Source: Bacteroidaceae bacterium (GTDB lineage Bacteria > Bacteroidota > Bacteroidia > Bacteroidales > Bacteroidaceae). Taken from it: a stretch of DNA of 11,068 nucleotides. The position numbers and the translations under genes were made by a program. The notes below the pieces were generated by a model. That model was not told the origin of the DNA, did not search any database, and worked only from the letters and a program-made list of their open reading frames with translations. Shown in pieces: positions 1 through 6,819 of the stretch. The number at the start of each line of letters is the position of its first letter. Position 1 is the first letter of the stretch. The stretch is taken from the NCBI GenBank assembly GCA_017557475.1, contig JAFYYO010000026.1, positions 1-11,068 of the forward strand, read 5' to 3'.

Positions 1-67
1 CTTTGCATCGTAGCAGAGCAATTCATCAAACAAGAAATACCACACTAACAAACTAACAGACACTATT

Positions 68-1765
68 ATGAAACGTTCAATTTTCTGCCTTTTCATCGCG
101 ATTTTTAGCTTTTCGTTGAAGGCTCAAGTCAACAATATTGAACTTCCTGACCCGAAGCCAGAAGCTCAAGAGGCTTGGACGCAAGTCAAGCAACCTACTT
201 TCGGTTGGGGCAGCATCGATGTTCGCTACTCTAAAACGCAGGTTCCTACGACCACCAAGAAATCCCCACTTCTTCGTGCTTGGCGCGGAGAAAGAGTTTC
301 GGCACAGGCAGTCCTCTCCACTTCGAAAGAGCTGAAGAGCGTTTCATTCACGGTTAGCGACCTCAAAAGTGGCAAGAACATCATTCCCGCTTCTGCCATA
401 AAGAAGTACTTTGTTCGCTATGTTTTGGCCGAGCCTTTCTACAACAAGAAGGATTCGATGCTTTGTGCTGACCGCCTCGACCCTGTTGAAAATCTGAAGG
501 TTGACGCCAATACAGCTCGTCCCATTTGGCTCGACATCCATGTTCCCACAGAAGCAAAGCCCGGCACCTATCAGGGAACTGTGACGATGAACTGCGACGG
601 AAAGAAACTTTCCCTTCCCATTCAGCTGCAAGTGGCAGATAAAGTCCTGCCCGAACCCAGCAAATGGGCTTTCCATCTCGACCTTTGGCAGAATCCTTAT
701 GCAGTTGCCCGCTACTACGAGGTGCCCCTTTGGAGTCAGCAACACTTCGACTTGATGCGCCCGATGATGGAACTTCTCGCCTCTGCAGGACAGAAGATTA
801 TTACCTGTTCCGTTATCAGCCGGCCTTGGAACGGACAGACTTTCGACCCCTTCGAGAGCATGATTGCCAAGATGAAGCAGCTCGACGGCACTTGGAAGTA
901 CGATTATACTGTCTTCGACAAGTGGGTGGAGTTCATGATGTCGTGCGGAATCACGGAGCAAATCGACTGCTACACGCTCGTTCCTTGGCACTATCGTTTT
1001 GATTATTACGATTGTGCGACGAACTCCGTCAAAGAGCTCGCTTGCAGGCCTGGCGAAGCAAAATACCACGATTTCATCGTTCCTTTCTTGAAAGATTTCA
1101 GTCGTCATCTTCGCCAGAAAGGTTGGTTCGAACGCACTTATATCGCTATGGATGAGCGTCCGAAAGACCAAATGGAAGCTGCTTGGCGGACAATTCAGGA
1201 TGCAGACCCAGAGTTCAAGATTGAGGGAGCTGCCAACTATAATGTGGAAAGCGAGGAAGCCGACAGAGTGGACGACATTAGCGTGGCCTTCCAATACAAT
1301 TTGCTCAAGAAAGAAGCTCTGGCTCGCAGAACTGCAAAGGGACAGAAGATTACCTTCTATACCTGTTGTGGACCAGAGCGTCCCAACACCTTTACCTTCT
1401 CGCCTCCAGCCGAATCGGCTTATCTTGGTTGGCATGCTTTGGCTTGCGGCTACGATGGTTATCTGCGTTGGGCTTACAATAGTTGGCCTAAGCAACCCAA
1501 TGAGGATAGTCGCTATGGGAACTTCCCTGCAGGAGATTGTTTCCTGACCTATCCCGAAGGCAGTTGTATCCGTCTGGAACGCCTGATAGAAGGCATTCAG
1601 GCCTATGAGAAAGTTCGTCTGCTTCGACCCTCTCTCAACCTCAAAGAAGCAAAGGACCTCGACGAGATGCTTCGCTATTTTGCTCCCAACACTTACGAAA
1701 AAGACACAGATCCTGTGGCTCTGCTTCGGAAAGCCAACGACCTTCTGTGGAAGTTCAGCAAGTAA
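68..1765 (+). CDS. Exported GH123/DUF4091-type glycoside hydrolase
   Basis: A 565-residue protein. Residues 1-19 form a signal peptide (Lys-Arg, hydrophobic core, cleavage near LKA/Q) with no lipobox cysteine, so it is probably periplasmic or secreted. Residues 30-195 look like the N-terminal beta-sandwich of the family. Residues 200-470 look like a TIM-barrel-like domain; it includes YIAMDERP with an Asp362-Glu363 pair, matching the Asp-Glu pair that family 123 uses for substrate-assisted hydrolysis. The C-terminal part (about 450-520: GYLRWAYNSWP, GDCFLTYP, SIRLERLIEGIQAYEK-like text) has the hallmarks of DUF4091. GH123 members known to act release beta-linked N-acetylgalactosamine; that substrate is inferred here. 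ATG 68 is chosen because it begins the signal peptide; no Shine-Dalgarno is evident. The gene appears monocistronic, since the next gene has its own promoter. No SusC/SusD genes are visible nearby, so a polysaccharide-utilisation locus is not shown. Family call good, substrate uncertain. Confidence 0.85.
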   Translation: MKRSIFCLFIAIFSFSLKAQVNNIELPDPKPEAQEAWTQVKQPTFGWGSIDVRYSKTQVPTTTKKSPLLRAWRGERVSAQAVLSTSKELKSVSFTVSDLKSGKNIIPASAIKKYFVRYVLAEPFYNKKDSMLCADRLDPVENLKVDANTARPIWLDIHVPTEAKPGTYQGTVTMNCDGKKLSLPIQLQVADKVLPEPSKWAFHLDLWQNPYAVARYYEVPLWSQQHFDLMRPMMELLASAGQKIITCSVISRPWNGQTFDPFESMIAKMKQLDGTWKYDYTVFDKWVEFMMSCGITEQIDCYTLVPWHYRFDYYDCATNSVKELACRPGEAKYHDFIVPFLKDFSRHLRQKGWFERTYIAMDERPKDQMEAAWRTIQDADPEFKIEGAANYNVESEEADRVDDISVAFQYNLLKKEALARRTAKGQKITFYTCCGPERPNTFTFSPPAESAYLGWHALACGYDGYLRWAYNSWPKQPNEDSRYGNFPAGDCFLTYPEGSCIRLERLIEGIQAYEKVRLLRPSLNLKEAKDLDEMLRYFAPNTYEKDTDPVALLRKANDLLWKFSK

Positions 1766-1785
1766 GTTCTGAAACGACTGCAGGG

Positions 1786-1834
1786 TAGTTTGCGAATTAG
1801 GCGTGTCTAGTTTGTAAATTAGGCGTGCCTAGTT
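1786..1834. repeat. 22-bp-period tandem repeat with dyads, about 2.2 copies
   Basis: Two adjacent units begin at 1786 and 1808 (TAGTTTG...AATTAGGCGTG), and a partial third begins at 1830 (TAGTTG). The first two units differ at only three positions (1793/1815, 1794/1816, 1806/1828). The sequence folds into overlapping dyads: TAGGC/GCCTA around 1820-1831 with a 2-nt centre, and CTAGTTTG/TAAATTAG around 1807-1822. It lies between the GH123-type gene and the promoter of the next unit. There is no U-run, so it is not a convincing intrinsic terminator. Role unknown: operator array or dispersed intergenic repeat. Confidence 0.7.
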
Positions 1835-1862
1835 GAGAGAGGTAAAACTTTTCGTTTGTTCT

Positions 1863-1894
1863 TTTGGGCAAAAACGGAAAAAGATGTACCTTTG
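1863..1894 (+). promoter_or_regulatory. Bacteroidota-type promoter for the 1934-5689 unit
   Basis: TTTG at 1863-1866 (-33 element) is followed after 20 bp by TACCTTTG at 1887-1894 (-7 element), matching TTTG-N19-21-TAnnTTTG. Transcription would start around 1900, giving a leader of roughly 30-35 nt before ATG 1934. Confidence 0.75.
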
Positions 1895-1933
1895 CAACAG
1901 AAAACCTAATCATTATAAAATAAACTAACATCT

Positions 1934-2674
1934 ATGACTTACAAATCACTCAAAACACTTTCTTTGGGCATAGCTTTGCTGGCCTCCTTGTCGGCAAGAG
2001 CCCAAGAGTTTGATTCAGAGCTGCAATTGAGTACCGATGTCGTCTATTGGTACCGCATCTGCAGTGCAGCTTCTGGTATGGAAAGTTATGCTATGACCGA
2101 CCTTGACTCGGAGACTGAGGAAGACATCAGCTACATGGTTCATCTGCTACCTACAGAGACGGATGATTACCGCTCTCAGTGGAAACTGACGGCTGGCGAA
2201 GACGGAAAAGTCATCATCACCAATCGTGCAACAGGAAGTCAGATAAGCAATATCTCCGTCAATAACGGCGACCACAATGCAACATGGCTCTCCTCTTCTG
2301 GTACACCTGGCTTTACAGCCACTTCTCTCGGCGACTATGCTTTCAAGCTGGAAGGCGTAGAGGACGATGGCGTGAACCGTTGTCTCGCTTTGGCCGACAT
2401 CAGTGGCGAAGCTCTTACTTATCCTGAATCAGGCGAAAGCACTTCCTTCGTAGGCTGGAAGTTCTTCCCCGTTGAGATTCAGACAGGTATCGGCTCAACA
2501 AAGGCAGGTCGCGCCACCATTCAAGTGAAGAACAAACGCATCTCTGTAAGCGGCTGTTCCGAATGGCAACTGTTCAATGCTGAAGGCGAAGAAATGCCTC
2601 GCACAGTAGCTTTGCCAACAGGCGTTTACATGGTGAAGATGCCGCAAAAATCCTTTAAGGTGGCAATTCCGTAA
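1934..2674 (+). CDS. Exported protein, ricin-like region plus type IX-like sorting tail
   Basis: A 246-residue protein with a clear signal peptide (residues 1-23, cleavage near ARA/Q). Residues 35-110 carry a pattern reminiscent of ricin-type beta-trefoil repeats (WYRICSAASG, then SQWKLTAGEDGKVIITNRATGSQI); a lectin-like role is only a suggestion. After a short GIGSTKAG linker, residues 185-246 resemble the C-terminal domain recognised by the Bacteroidota type IX secretion system (TIQVKNKRISVSG, then LFNAEGEE, then LPTGVYMVK and a FKVAIP end). This would mean export across the outer membrane, with the tail removed or the protein anchored at the surface. No enzyme motif was seen. It is followed 45 bp later by the metallophosphoesterase gene with no terminator or good promoter between, so the two are probably co-transcribed. 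I do not recognise a named family for the whole protein. Confidence 0.75.
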   Translation: MTYKSLKTLSLGIALLASLSARAQEFDSELQLSTDVVYWYRICSAASGMESYAMTDLDSETEEDISYMVHLLPTETDDYRSQWKLTAGEDGKVIITNRATGSQISNISVNNGDHNATWLSSSGTPGFTATSLGDYAFKLEGVEDDGVNRCLALADISGEALTYPESGESTSFVGWKFFPVEIQTGIGSTKAGRATIQVKNKRISVSGCSEWQLFNAEGEEMPRTVALPTGVYMVKMPQKSFKVAIP

Positions 2675-2719
2675 ACAGAGATAGAATTATGATTACTGAC
2701 AATTAAGATTAATAAGACA

Positions 2720-5689
2720 ATGAAAAAGCATATTCTCTTTCTCTTGCTGCTTGTTCCCAGCTTCTTGCTGCAGACACGAGCACAAAACTATATCGTCACT
2801 TCGCTGGCCACTCCTGGTGCAGCCACTTTCTCTTCAGAAAAGATAGTCAATGGCGTCATTAGTCTTCCTTTCGGACCTACAACTCACGACATTCCCATAC
2901 AGACCAATCAGAACGCAATAGTTACTAGTGATGCAGATTGGTGTGAAGCCTCTTTCACAAACGACACACTCCATCTGACCGTTACAGAGAACGCTTCCGA
3001 TGAGGCTCGCACAGCCATCCTTTCTGTTCGCAGCAAGGACTTCCATCCTCTGCTCATCACAGTCAAGCAGGAAGCACGTCTCGTCTTTGCCGTCATCTCC
3101 GACACACACGTCGGCAACAGCTATGGCGGAAGATATGTGGAGAAAGTCTCGAATACACTCCAGTATTTGACAGGTCAAGGCAAACTCGATGCTTTAGCTG
3201 TCGTAGGCGACCTTACCGATCACGGCGACACGAACCAGTACACGGAATTCGTGCAGCTCTTCGGCAACAGCGAGAACTTCGTCAGCCCCGTTGACAACTT
3301 CCTCTTCATGATGGGCAACCACGACAACTACAATGGTAGTGGTCAAAGCAATTACAAATCTGGTCTGAAGGTGTTCAACGGAAACAAGTCTTATCCTCTC
3401 GACCAGTATGTCCTCATCAAAGGCTATCCCTTCATTACGATAAGCGTCCGTGCCGGCTACAACAACGATGACAACGCCAGCAACGGCACTGCCTCCTATC
3501 CCTCTACTGTGGTAACCACGCTTAAGCGCTACCTGAAGCAAGCAGCTCAAGATGCTCCAGGCAAACCCATCTTTGTCTTCACTCATGTTCCTCCACGCTG
3601 GACTTGTTACAGCTCTTGGGGAGAAATTGAAGGTGCGGCATGGGCCATGAAGGTGTTGAACCCTGTCCTGAACCAATACCCGCAAGTTGTTATCTTCGGA
3701 GGCCACAGCCACTATCCTCTTGGCGACCCTCGCAGCATCCATCAAGGAGCCAACCCCAACAGCTCGCGCAACAACTACTACACTGGAATCAATACCGGCA
3801 GCATAACCTACTCCGAGATCAATCCAGGCGCAGTCGAGGAAGGTATACATCCTGAAGGCTTCAAGAACGTTACTGAGGGCATGATTCTCGAGGAGCAACC
3901 TAACGGCGACATCGAAATACGTCGTTACGACACCTATCGCGGCTTGGAGATTGACCCCGAGCATCGTTGGCTACTGAAAGCTCCCTTCGACGGCAGCATG
4001 TTTGAATACGCAGACATTCGCGACGCAGACGACAACCCGAACAATGTTCCTCTGCGCAACGGCCTGCCTGCTCCTGCTTTTTACAAAAGTGCTAAGTTGA
4101 CACTCGACACTTATCCTAATGATGTGACCATTACCTTCCCGCAGGCTACCGACAATGAATGCGTCTTCCGATACAAGGTTCGCGTGCTTAATGGCGAGAC
4201 GGAAGTCAAGAGTGCCTTTGTCTTCTCGCAGTTCTATCTCATGACAGACAAGCCGCATACGCTTTCCTATACTATTGATGGCCTGGCCGAGAAAACGAAA
4301 TATACTGCTGAAGTCATAGCCTATGACTCCTACGACAATCAGTCTGTACCTTTGACGGCTACCTTTACGACTACTGCCGATGATGCTCCTGTTCCTGATC
4401 CTGTTGGTTGGTGGACCTTCGACAATCCTGATAATCTCTTGGAAGGAACGGGTGTAGCTACTCTGCAAGGTACAGCTCATTCCAAAGGCAATGTAAATGT
4501 TTCCAATCTTGAAGATTTAGGCATCGTTCCTTTTGCTGGTCCTTATGAAGGAAATGGAGCAATCACTGTTCCTGTAAACTCGAGCCTTTTGATGACCACT
4601 AACCTTGAGGCTACTACTCTTAGCACTTACTCTTTGCTCATGGACATCCATTCTACAGAGCTAAACGGTTATACACCACTCTTCCAGAATGATCCCGCAA
4701 ACAACAAGGACGGAAGTCTCTTTATCAATAACGGAAAAATTGGTCTGAACTCCAACGGTTTGGGCTATAATGGTTTCCTTGATGCTGATAAATGGTATCG
4801 CGTCGTCATTGTAGTAAAGAACAATGCTATCAAGGTTTATCTCGACGGAACACTCATCGGACAAAGCACTTCTGCTAATGATGTACATTGGCAACTGGGC
4901 AAAGCTGTTCTCTTCTTTGCTGATGAGAATGGCGAGGAACATCAAATAGAAACTTCAGAGATTCGTTTCTGGGATAAGGCTCTCACCAATGGTCAGGTAA
5001 CGAAGCTTGGTAAAGTCAATCCAAACGATATTCCAGAACCTGTCACTATTCCTGAAGCAACAGGCGCTTGGACTTTCGACAATACTGCAGATATCTTAGC
5101 AGGAACCGGTGTTGCTACCCTTAAAGCTGCCAAACATACAAATGGCAACGTAACAACATACAACACAATTGCCGATGCCAATATCTCGATTGTGGCAGGT
5201 CCCGCAGAAGGCAATGGCGCTCTTGCCCTTCCCATAGGCTCTAGCCTGATGATGACTTCCAACCTCGGAGTGACAAGCATGAGCACTTATTCCGTTATGT
5301 GGGATATTCGTGCAACAGACCTTTCCGGCTATAGTCCGCTTCTCCAGAACGGTCTTACCAATGGAAAGGACGGCAGCCTCTTCATCAAGAACGCTCAAGT
5401 CGGTCTGAATAATGCTGGTCTTGGCTATAACGGCAGCCTTACTGCTGGAAAATGGCATCGTGTCATGTTTGTGGTTAAGGACAATTATGGTGCCGTCTAT
5501 ATCGATGGAGCAAAGGTTGGTCGAAGCACTTCTGCCAGCTCACAACATTGGCAGCTCAGCACAGGAGCGCTCTACTTTGCCGATAATGATGGAGAGGAGA
5601 AAGCCATCGAAACCGCTGAGATTCGTTTCTGGAACGAAGCCCTTTCAGATGTCCAAGTACAGAGTCTTGGCGGCGTTCCAACAGAATAA
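2720..5689 (+). CDS. Exported multidomain metallophosphoesterase (BACON-like, MPE, FN3, LamG x2)
   Basis: A 989-residue protein with a signal peptide (residues 1-21, cleavage near TRA/Q). Residues 30-118 resemble a BACON domain (DADWCEASF, LHLTVTEN, TAILSVRS, ITVKQEA). Residues 121-340 are a calcineurin-like metallophosphoesterase with the full metal-ligand series: Asp128 and His130 (SDTH), Asp164 (GDLTDHG), Asn200 and His201 (GNHD), His289 (THVPP), and His329 and His331 (GGHSH). Residues about 455-553 look like a fibronectin type III domain. Residues about 561-767 and 780-985 are two related LamG/concanavalin A-like domains (each with WTFDN, GTGVATL, NKDGSLFI or NGKDGSLFI, LGYNG, EIRFW). The catalytic core looks intact, so a phosphomonoesterase or phosphodiesterase activity at the cell surface or outside the cell is inferred; the substrate is not. 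It ends right after the second LamG with no obvious sorting tail. It is second in a likely operon and a strong terminator follows. Confidence 0.88.
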   Translation: MKKHILFLLLLVPSFLLQTRAQNYIVTSLATPGAATFSSEKIVNGVISLPFGPTTHDIPIQTNQNAIVTSDADWCEASFTNDTLHLTVTENASDEARTAILSVRSKDFHPLLITVKQEARLVFAVISDTHVGNSYGGRYVEKVSNTLQYLTGQGKLDALAVVGDLTDHGDTNQYTEFVQLFGNSENFVSPVDNFLFMMGNHDNYNGSGQSNYKSGLKVFNGNKSYPLDQYVLIKGYPFITISVRAGYNNDDNASNGTASYPSTVVTTLKRYLKQAAQDAPGKPIFVFTHVPPRWTCYSSWGEIEGAAWAMKVLNPVLNQYPQVVIFGGHSHYPLGDPRSIHQGANPNSSRNNYYTGINTGSITYSEINPGAVEEGIHPEGFKNVTEGMILEEQPNGDIEIRRYDTYRGLEIDPEHRWLLKAPFDGSMFEYADIRDADDNPNNVPLRNGLPAPAFYKSAKLTLDTYPNDVTITFPQATDNECVFRYKVRVLNGETEVKSAFVFSQFYLMTDKPHTLSYTIDGLAEKTKYTAEVIAYDSYDNQSVPLTATFTTTADDAPVPDPVGWWTFDNPDNLLEGTGVATLQGTAHSKGNVNVSNLEDLGIVPFAGPYEGNGAITVPVNSSLLMTTNLEATTLSTYSLLMDIHSTELNGYTPLFQNDPANNKDGSLFINNGKIGLNSNGLGYNGFLDADKWYRVVIVVKNNAIKVYLDGTLIGQSTSANDVHWQLGKAVLFFADENGEEHQIETSEIRFWDKALTNGQVTKLGKVNPNDIPEPVTIPEATGAWTFDNTADILAGTGVATLKAAKHTNGNVTTYNTIADANISIVAGPAEGNGALALPIGSSLMMTSNLGVTSMSTYSVMWDIRATDLSGYSPLLQNGLTNGKDGSLFIKNAQVGLNNAGLGYNGSLTAGKWHRVMFVVKDNYGAVYIDGAKVGRSTSASSQHWQLSTGALYFADNDGEEKAIETAEIRFWNEALSDVQVQSLGGVPTE
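4399..5674 (+). repeat. Internal duplication encoding two LamG-like domains
   Basis: Within the phosphoesterase gene, a block of about 657 bases occurs twice in tandem. Matching landmarks are WTFDN at residues 565 and 784, GTGVATL at 576 and 795, DGSLFI at 664 and 884, and EIRFW at 747 and 967. The offset is 219-220 residues with a single-residue indel. About half the residues are identical by eye, so the duplication is old but recognisable. Confidence 0.8.
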
Positions 5690-5718
5690 GCCTCTTTTTG
5701 AGACAAAAGAATACCACG

Positions 5719-5754
5719 AAAACCTTCCTGTCGACTTGTCAGGAAGGTTTTTTT
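5719..5754 (+). terminator. Intrinsic terminator after the metallophosphoesterase gene
   Basis: A perfect 12-bp stem (AAAACCTTCCTG at 5719-5730 and CAGGAAGGTTTT at 5740-5751) has a 9-nt loop and runs into a T tract (TTTTTTT to 5754). It begins 30 bp past the stop codon. The A tract on the left arm could also let it work in the other direction. Confidence 0.92.
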
Positions 5755-5774
5755 GTGTAAATTCTGCCAAAACT

Positions 5775-5807
5775 CTTGCTGATATCAAAAACTTTTTCGT
5801 AAATTTG
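5775..5807 (+). promoter_or_regulatory. Probable promoter for the 5837 gene
   Basis: TAAATTTG at 5800-5807 fits the -7 element TAnnTTTG exactly. CTTG at 5775-5778 is a one-mismatch -33 element at 21-bp spacing. It lies just past the terminator and about 30 bp before ATG 5837. Confidence 0.6.
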
Positions 5808-5836
5808 TTGGCGATAAACCATAATTAGATACTATT

Positions 5837-6271
5837 ATGCCAAGGAAAATCTACAAAACACTACCTTCAGACTATGCCGTTTGCATACTCGAAGAATGCC
5901 CTATGGCCGAAACTTGCCTGCATGTGTTGGCACTCAAGAAGTTGCAGAAGAAAGAAACTTATATGCGGCTCATCAACCCCCAAAAGTGCACCACGAGTAA
6001 TACCTGCAAGTACTATCGCGATTCGAGGAAGGTGACTTATGCTTTTGGATTCACAAACTTCCAGCAAAGAATGTACCCAGCTCAGTACCAAATCTTTATG
6101 CGGACTCTGATAAAGAAGTTTGGCAGAAATTCCTATTTCGAGCGTCGTCGTGGTGAAACTGCACTCCCACCAAAGGAGCAGGAAATCGTTCTTGCAGCTC
6201 TTCGCAAAGCAGGCGTCAAGGAAGATATGGAGTTCGACCGCTATCAGGAGCAAATCAACTATTTCGATTAG
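5837..6271 (+). CDS. Small cysteine-containing protein, DUF6078-like
   Basis: A 144-residue protein with no signal peptide or membrane segment, so presumably cytoplasmic. The N-terminal half carries five cysteines: Cys16, Cys21 and Cys27 (C-x4-C-x5-C, with text like CILEECPMAETC) and Cys51 and Cys57 (C-x5-C, CTTSNTC). This spacing could bind a metal such as zinc or an iron-sulfur cluster, but that is inference. The C-terminal half is basic (KKFGRNSYFERRRGE) and may contact nucleic acid or a partner. The pattern resembles the Bacteroidales family DUF6078, whose function is unknown as far as I recall; the assignment is from memory. Its own promoter precedes it, and a repeat array with a hairpin follows. 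Confidence 0.75.
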   Translation: MPRKIYKTLPSDYAVCILEECPMAETCLHVLALKKLQKKETYMRLINPQKCTTSNTCKYYRDSRKVTYAFGFTNFQQRMYPAQYQIFMRTLIKKFGRNSYFERRRGETALPPKEQEIVLAALRKAGVKEDMEFDRYQEQINYFD

Positions 6272-6294
6272 TTAGTCTTAGCGTGCGAGGGCAT

Positions 6295-6364
6295 CAGTAC
6301 CTCCATGCCAGTACTCCAGTACCTACAGGGATGTACTCCAGTACCTCCACGTTGGTACTGGAGT
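6295..6364. repeat. Three tandem 22-bp palindromic repeats with GTAC cores
   Basis: Units begin at 6295, 6317 and 6339, each opening with CAGTACCT and each ending in a GTACTC or GTACTG half-site, with a variable centre of about 8-10 bases. The palindromic tetramer GTAC occurs at 6297, 6311, 6319, 6333, 6341 and 6355, with spacings of exactly 14, 8, 14, 8, 14. The last unit forms a perfect 11-bp stem (6335-6345 with 6354-6364, loop of 8). The same arm sequence at 6313-6323 could pair with 6354-6364 instead, so alternative folds exist. The sequence after the hairpin (TGTTTCATGG) is only weakly T-rich, so it is at best a poor intrinsic terminator. Function unknown. Confidence 0.88.
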
Positions 6365-6400
6365 TGTTTCATGGGTAAACTTTCGGGATACTGAGGAAAG

Positions 6401-6739
6401 ATGATGAAGAAAAGCAAGCAACATAAGGTTCATCTCATAAAGCGACACCCGATGGGCAAAGGCTTTCTGGCCATTTGTCTGTTTGGTTTCGTCTTCTCAG
6501 TCCGCCCTCTCAACCCGCGGGAACTCAACCATGAACTCATCCACGCAGCCCAACAACGAGAACTGCTCTTTTTGCCCTTTTTCTTCTGGTATGGACTCGA
6601 ATGGCTCATCCTGTTCCTTAAATACAGAAACGCCATAGAAGCATATCGCCACATCCGTTTCGAGAAAGAAGCCTACCAACACCAGAACGACCTGGATTAC
6701 CTCGAACGCAGGAAGCTCTTTCAGTACCTGAGAAGTTAA
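6401..6739 (+). CDS. Small membrane protein with HELIH zincin-type motif
   Basis: A 112-residue protein. One hydrophobic segment lies at about residues 20-34 and another at about 55-74, flanked by basic residues. Between them is NHELIHAAQQRE, where His44-Glu45-x-x-His48 matches the HExxH signature of zinc metalloproteases. A conserved-looking FEKEAY (Glu88, Glu90) follows and could supply a third ligand. This looks like a compact Bacteroidota family of HExxH membrane proteins whose role I do not know; peptidase activity is inference. ATG 6401 and ATG 6404 are both possible starts; GAGGAAAG immediately upstream gives better spacing to 6404. No good promoter was found in the 129 bp before it, which hold the repeat array, so read-through from the previous gene is possible. 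Confidence 0.72.
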   Translation: MMKKSKQHKVHLIKRHPMGKGFLAICLFGFVFSVRPLNPRELNHELIHAAQQRELLFLPFFFWYGLEWLILFLKYRNAIEAYRHIRFEKEAYQHQNDLDYLERRKLFQYLRS

Positions 6740-6763
6740 ACACCTGCTTCCCCCGCAAAATTC

Positions 6764-6794
6764 TTTGTGCGTAAAAGAAAAAACACTATCTTTG
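6764..6794 (+). promoter_or_regulatory. Consensus promoter for the beta-lactamase-family gene
   Basis: TTTG at 6764-6767 and TATCTTTG at 6787-6794 are separated by 19 bp, an exact match to the Bacteroidota primary sigma consensus. The leader to ATG 6820 would be about 20 nt. Confidence 0.85.
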
Positions 6795-6819
6795 CAAAAA
6801 GAAATCAAACACAGGTAAT

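Noticed and set aside
1..5. CTTTG at the left edge as the end of a -7 element for the 68-1765 gene
   Set aside because: The position is plausible, but the TAn part and the -33 element lie outside the window, so it cannot be supported.
344..1495. Long minus-strand open frame of 383 codons antisense to the GH123-type gene
   Set aside because: The plus-strand frame has a signal peptide, family motifs and a catalytic Asp-Glu pair; the antisense frame shows no domain and no promoter and is explained by codon bias.
6295..6364. CRISPR array
   Set aside because: The 22-bp units are tandem with only an 8-10 bp variable centre, far shorter than CRISPR spacers, and no cas genes are present.
6371..6394. 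Seven-codon open frame ATG to TGA before the HELIH gene
   Set aside because: It is too short to judge, has no conserved features, and is expected by chance.
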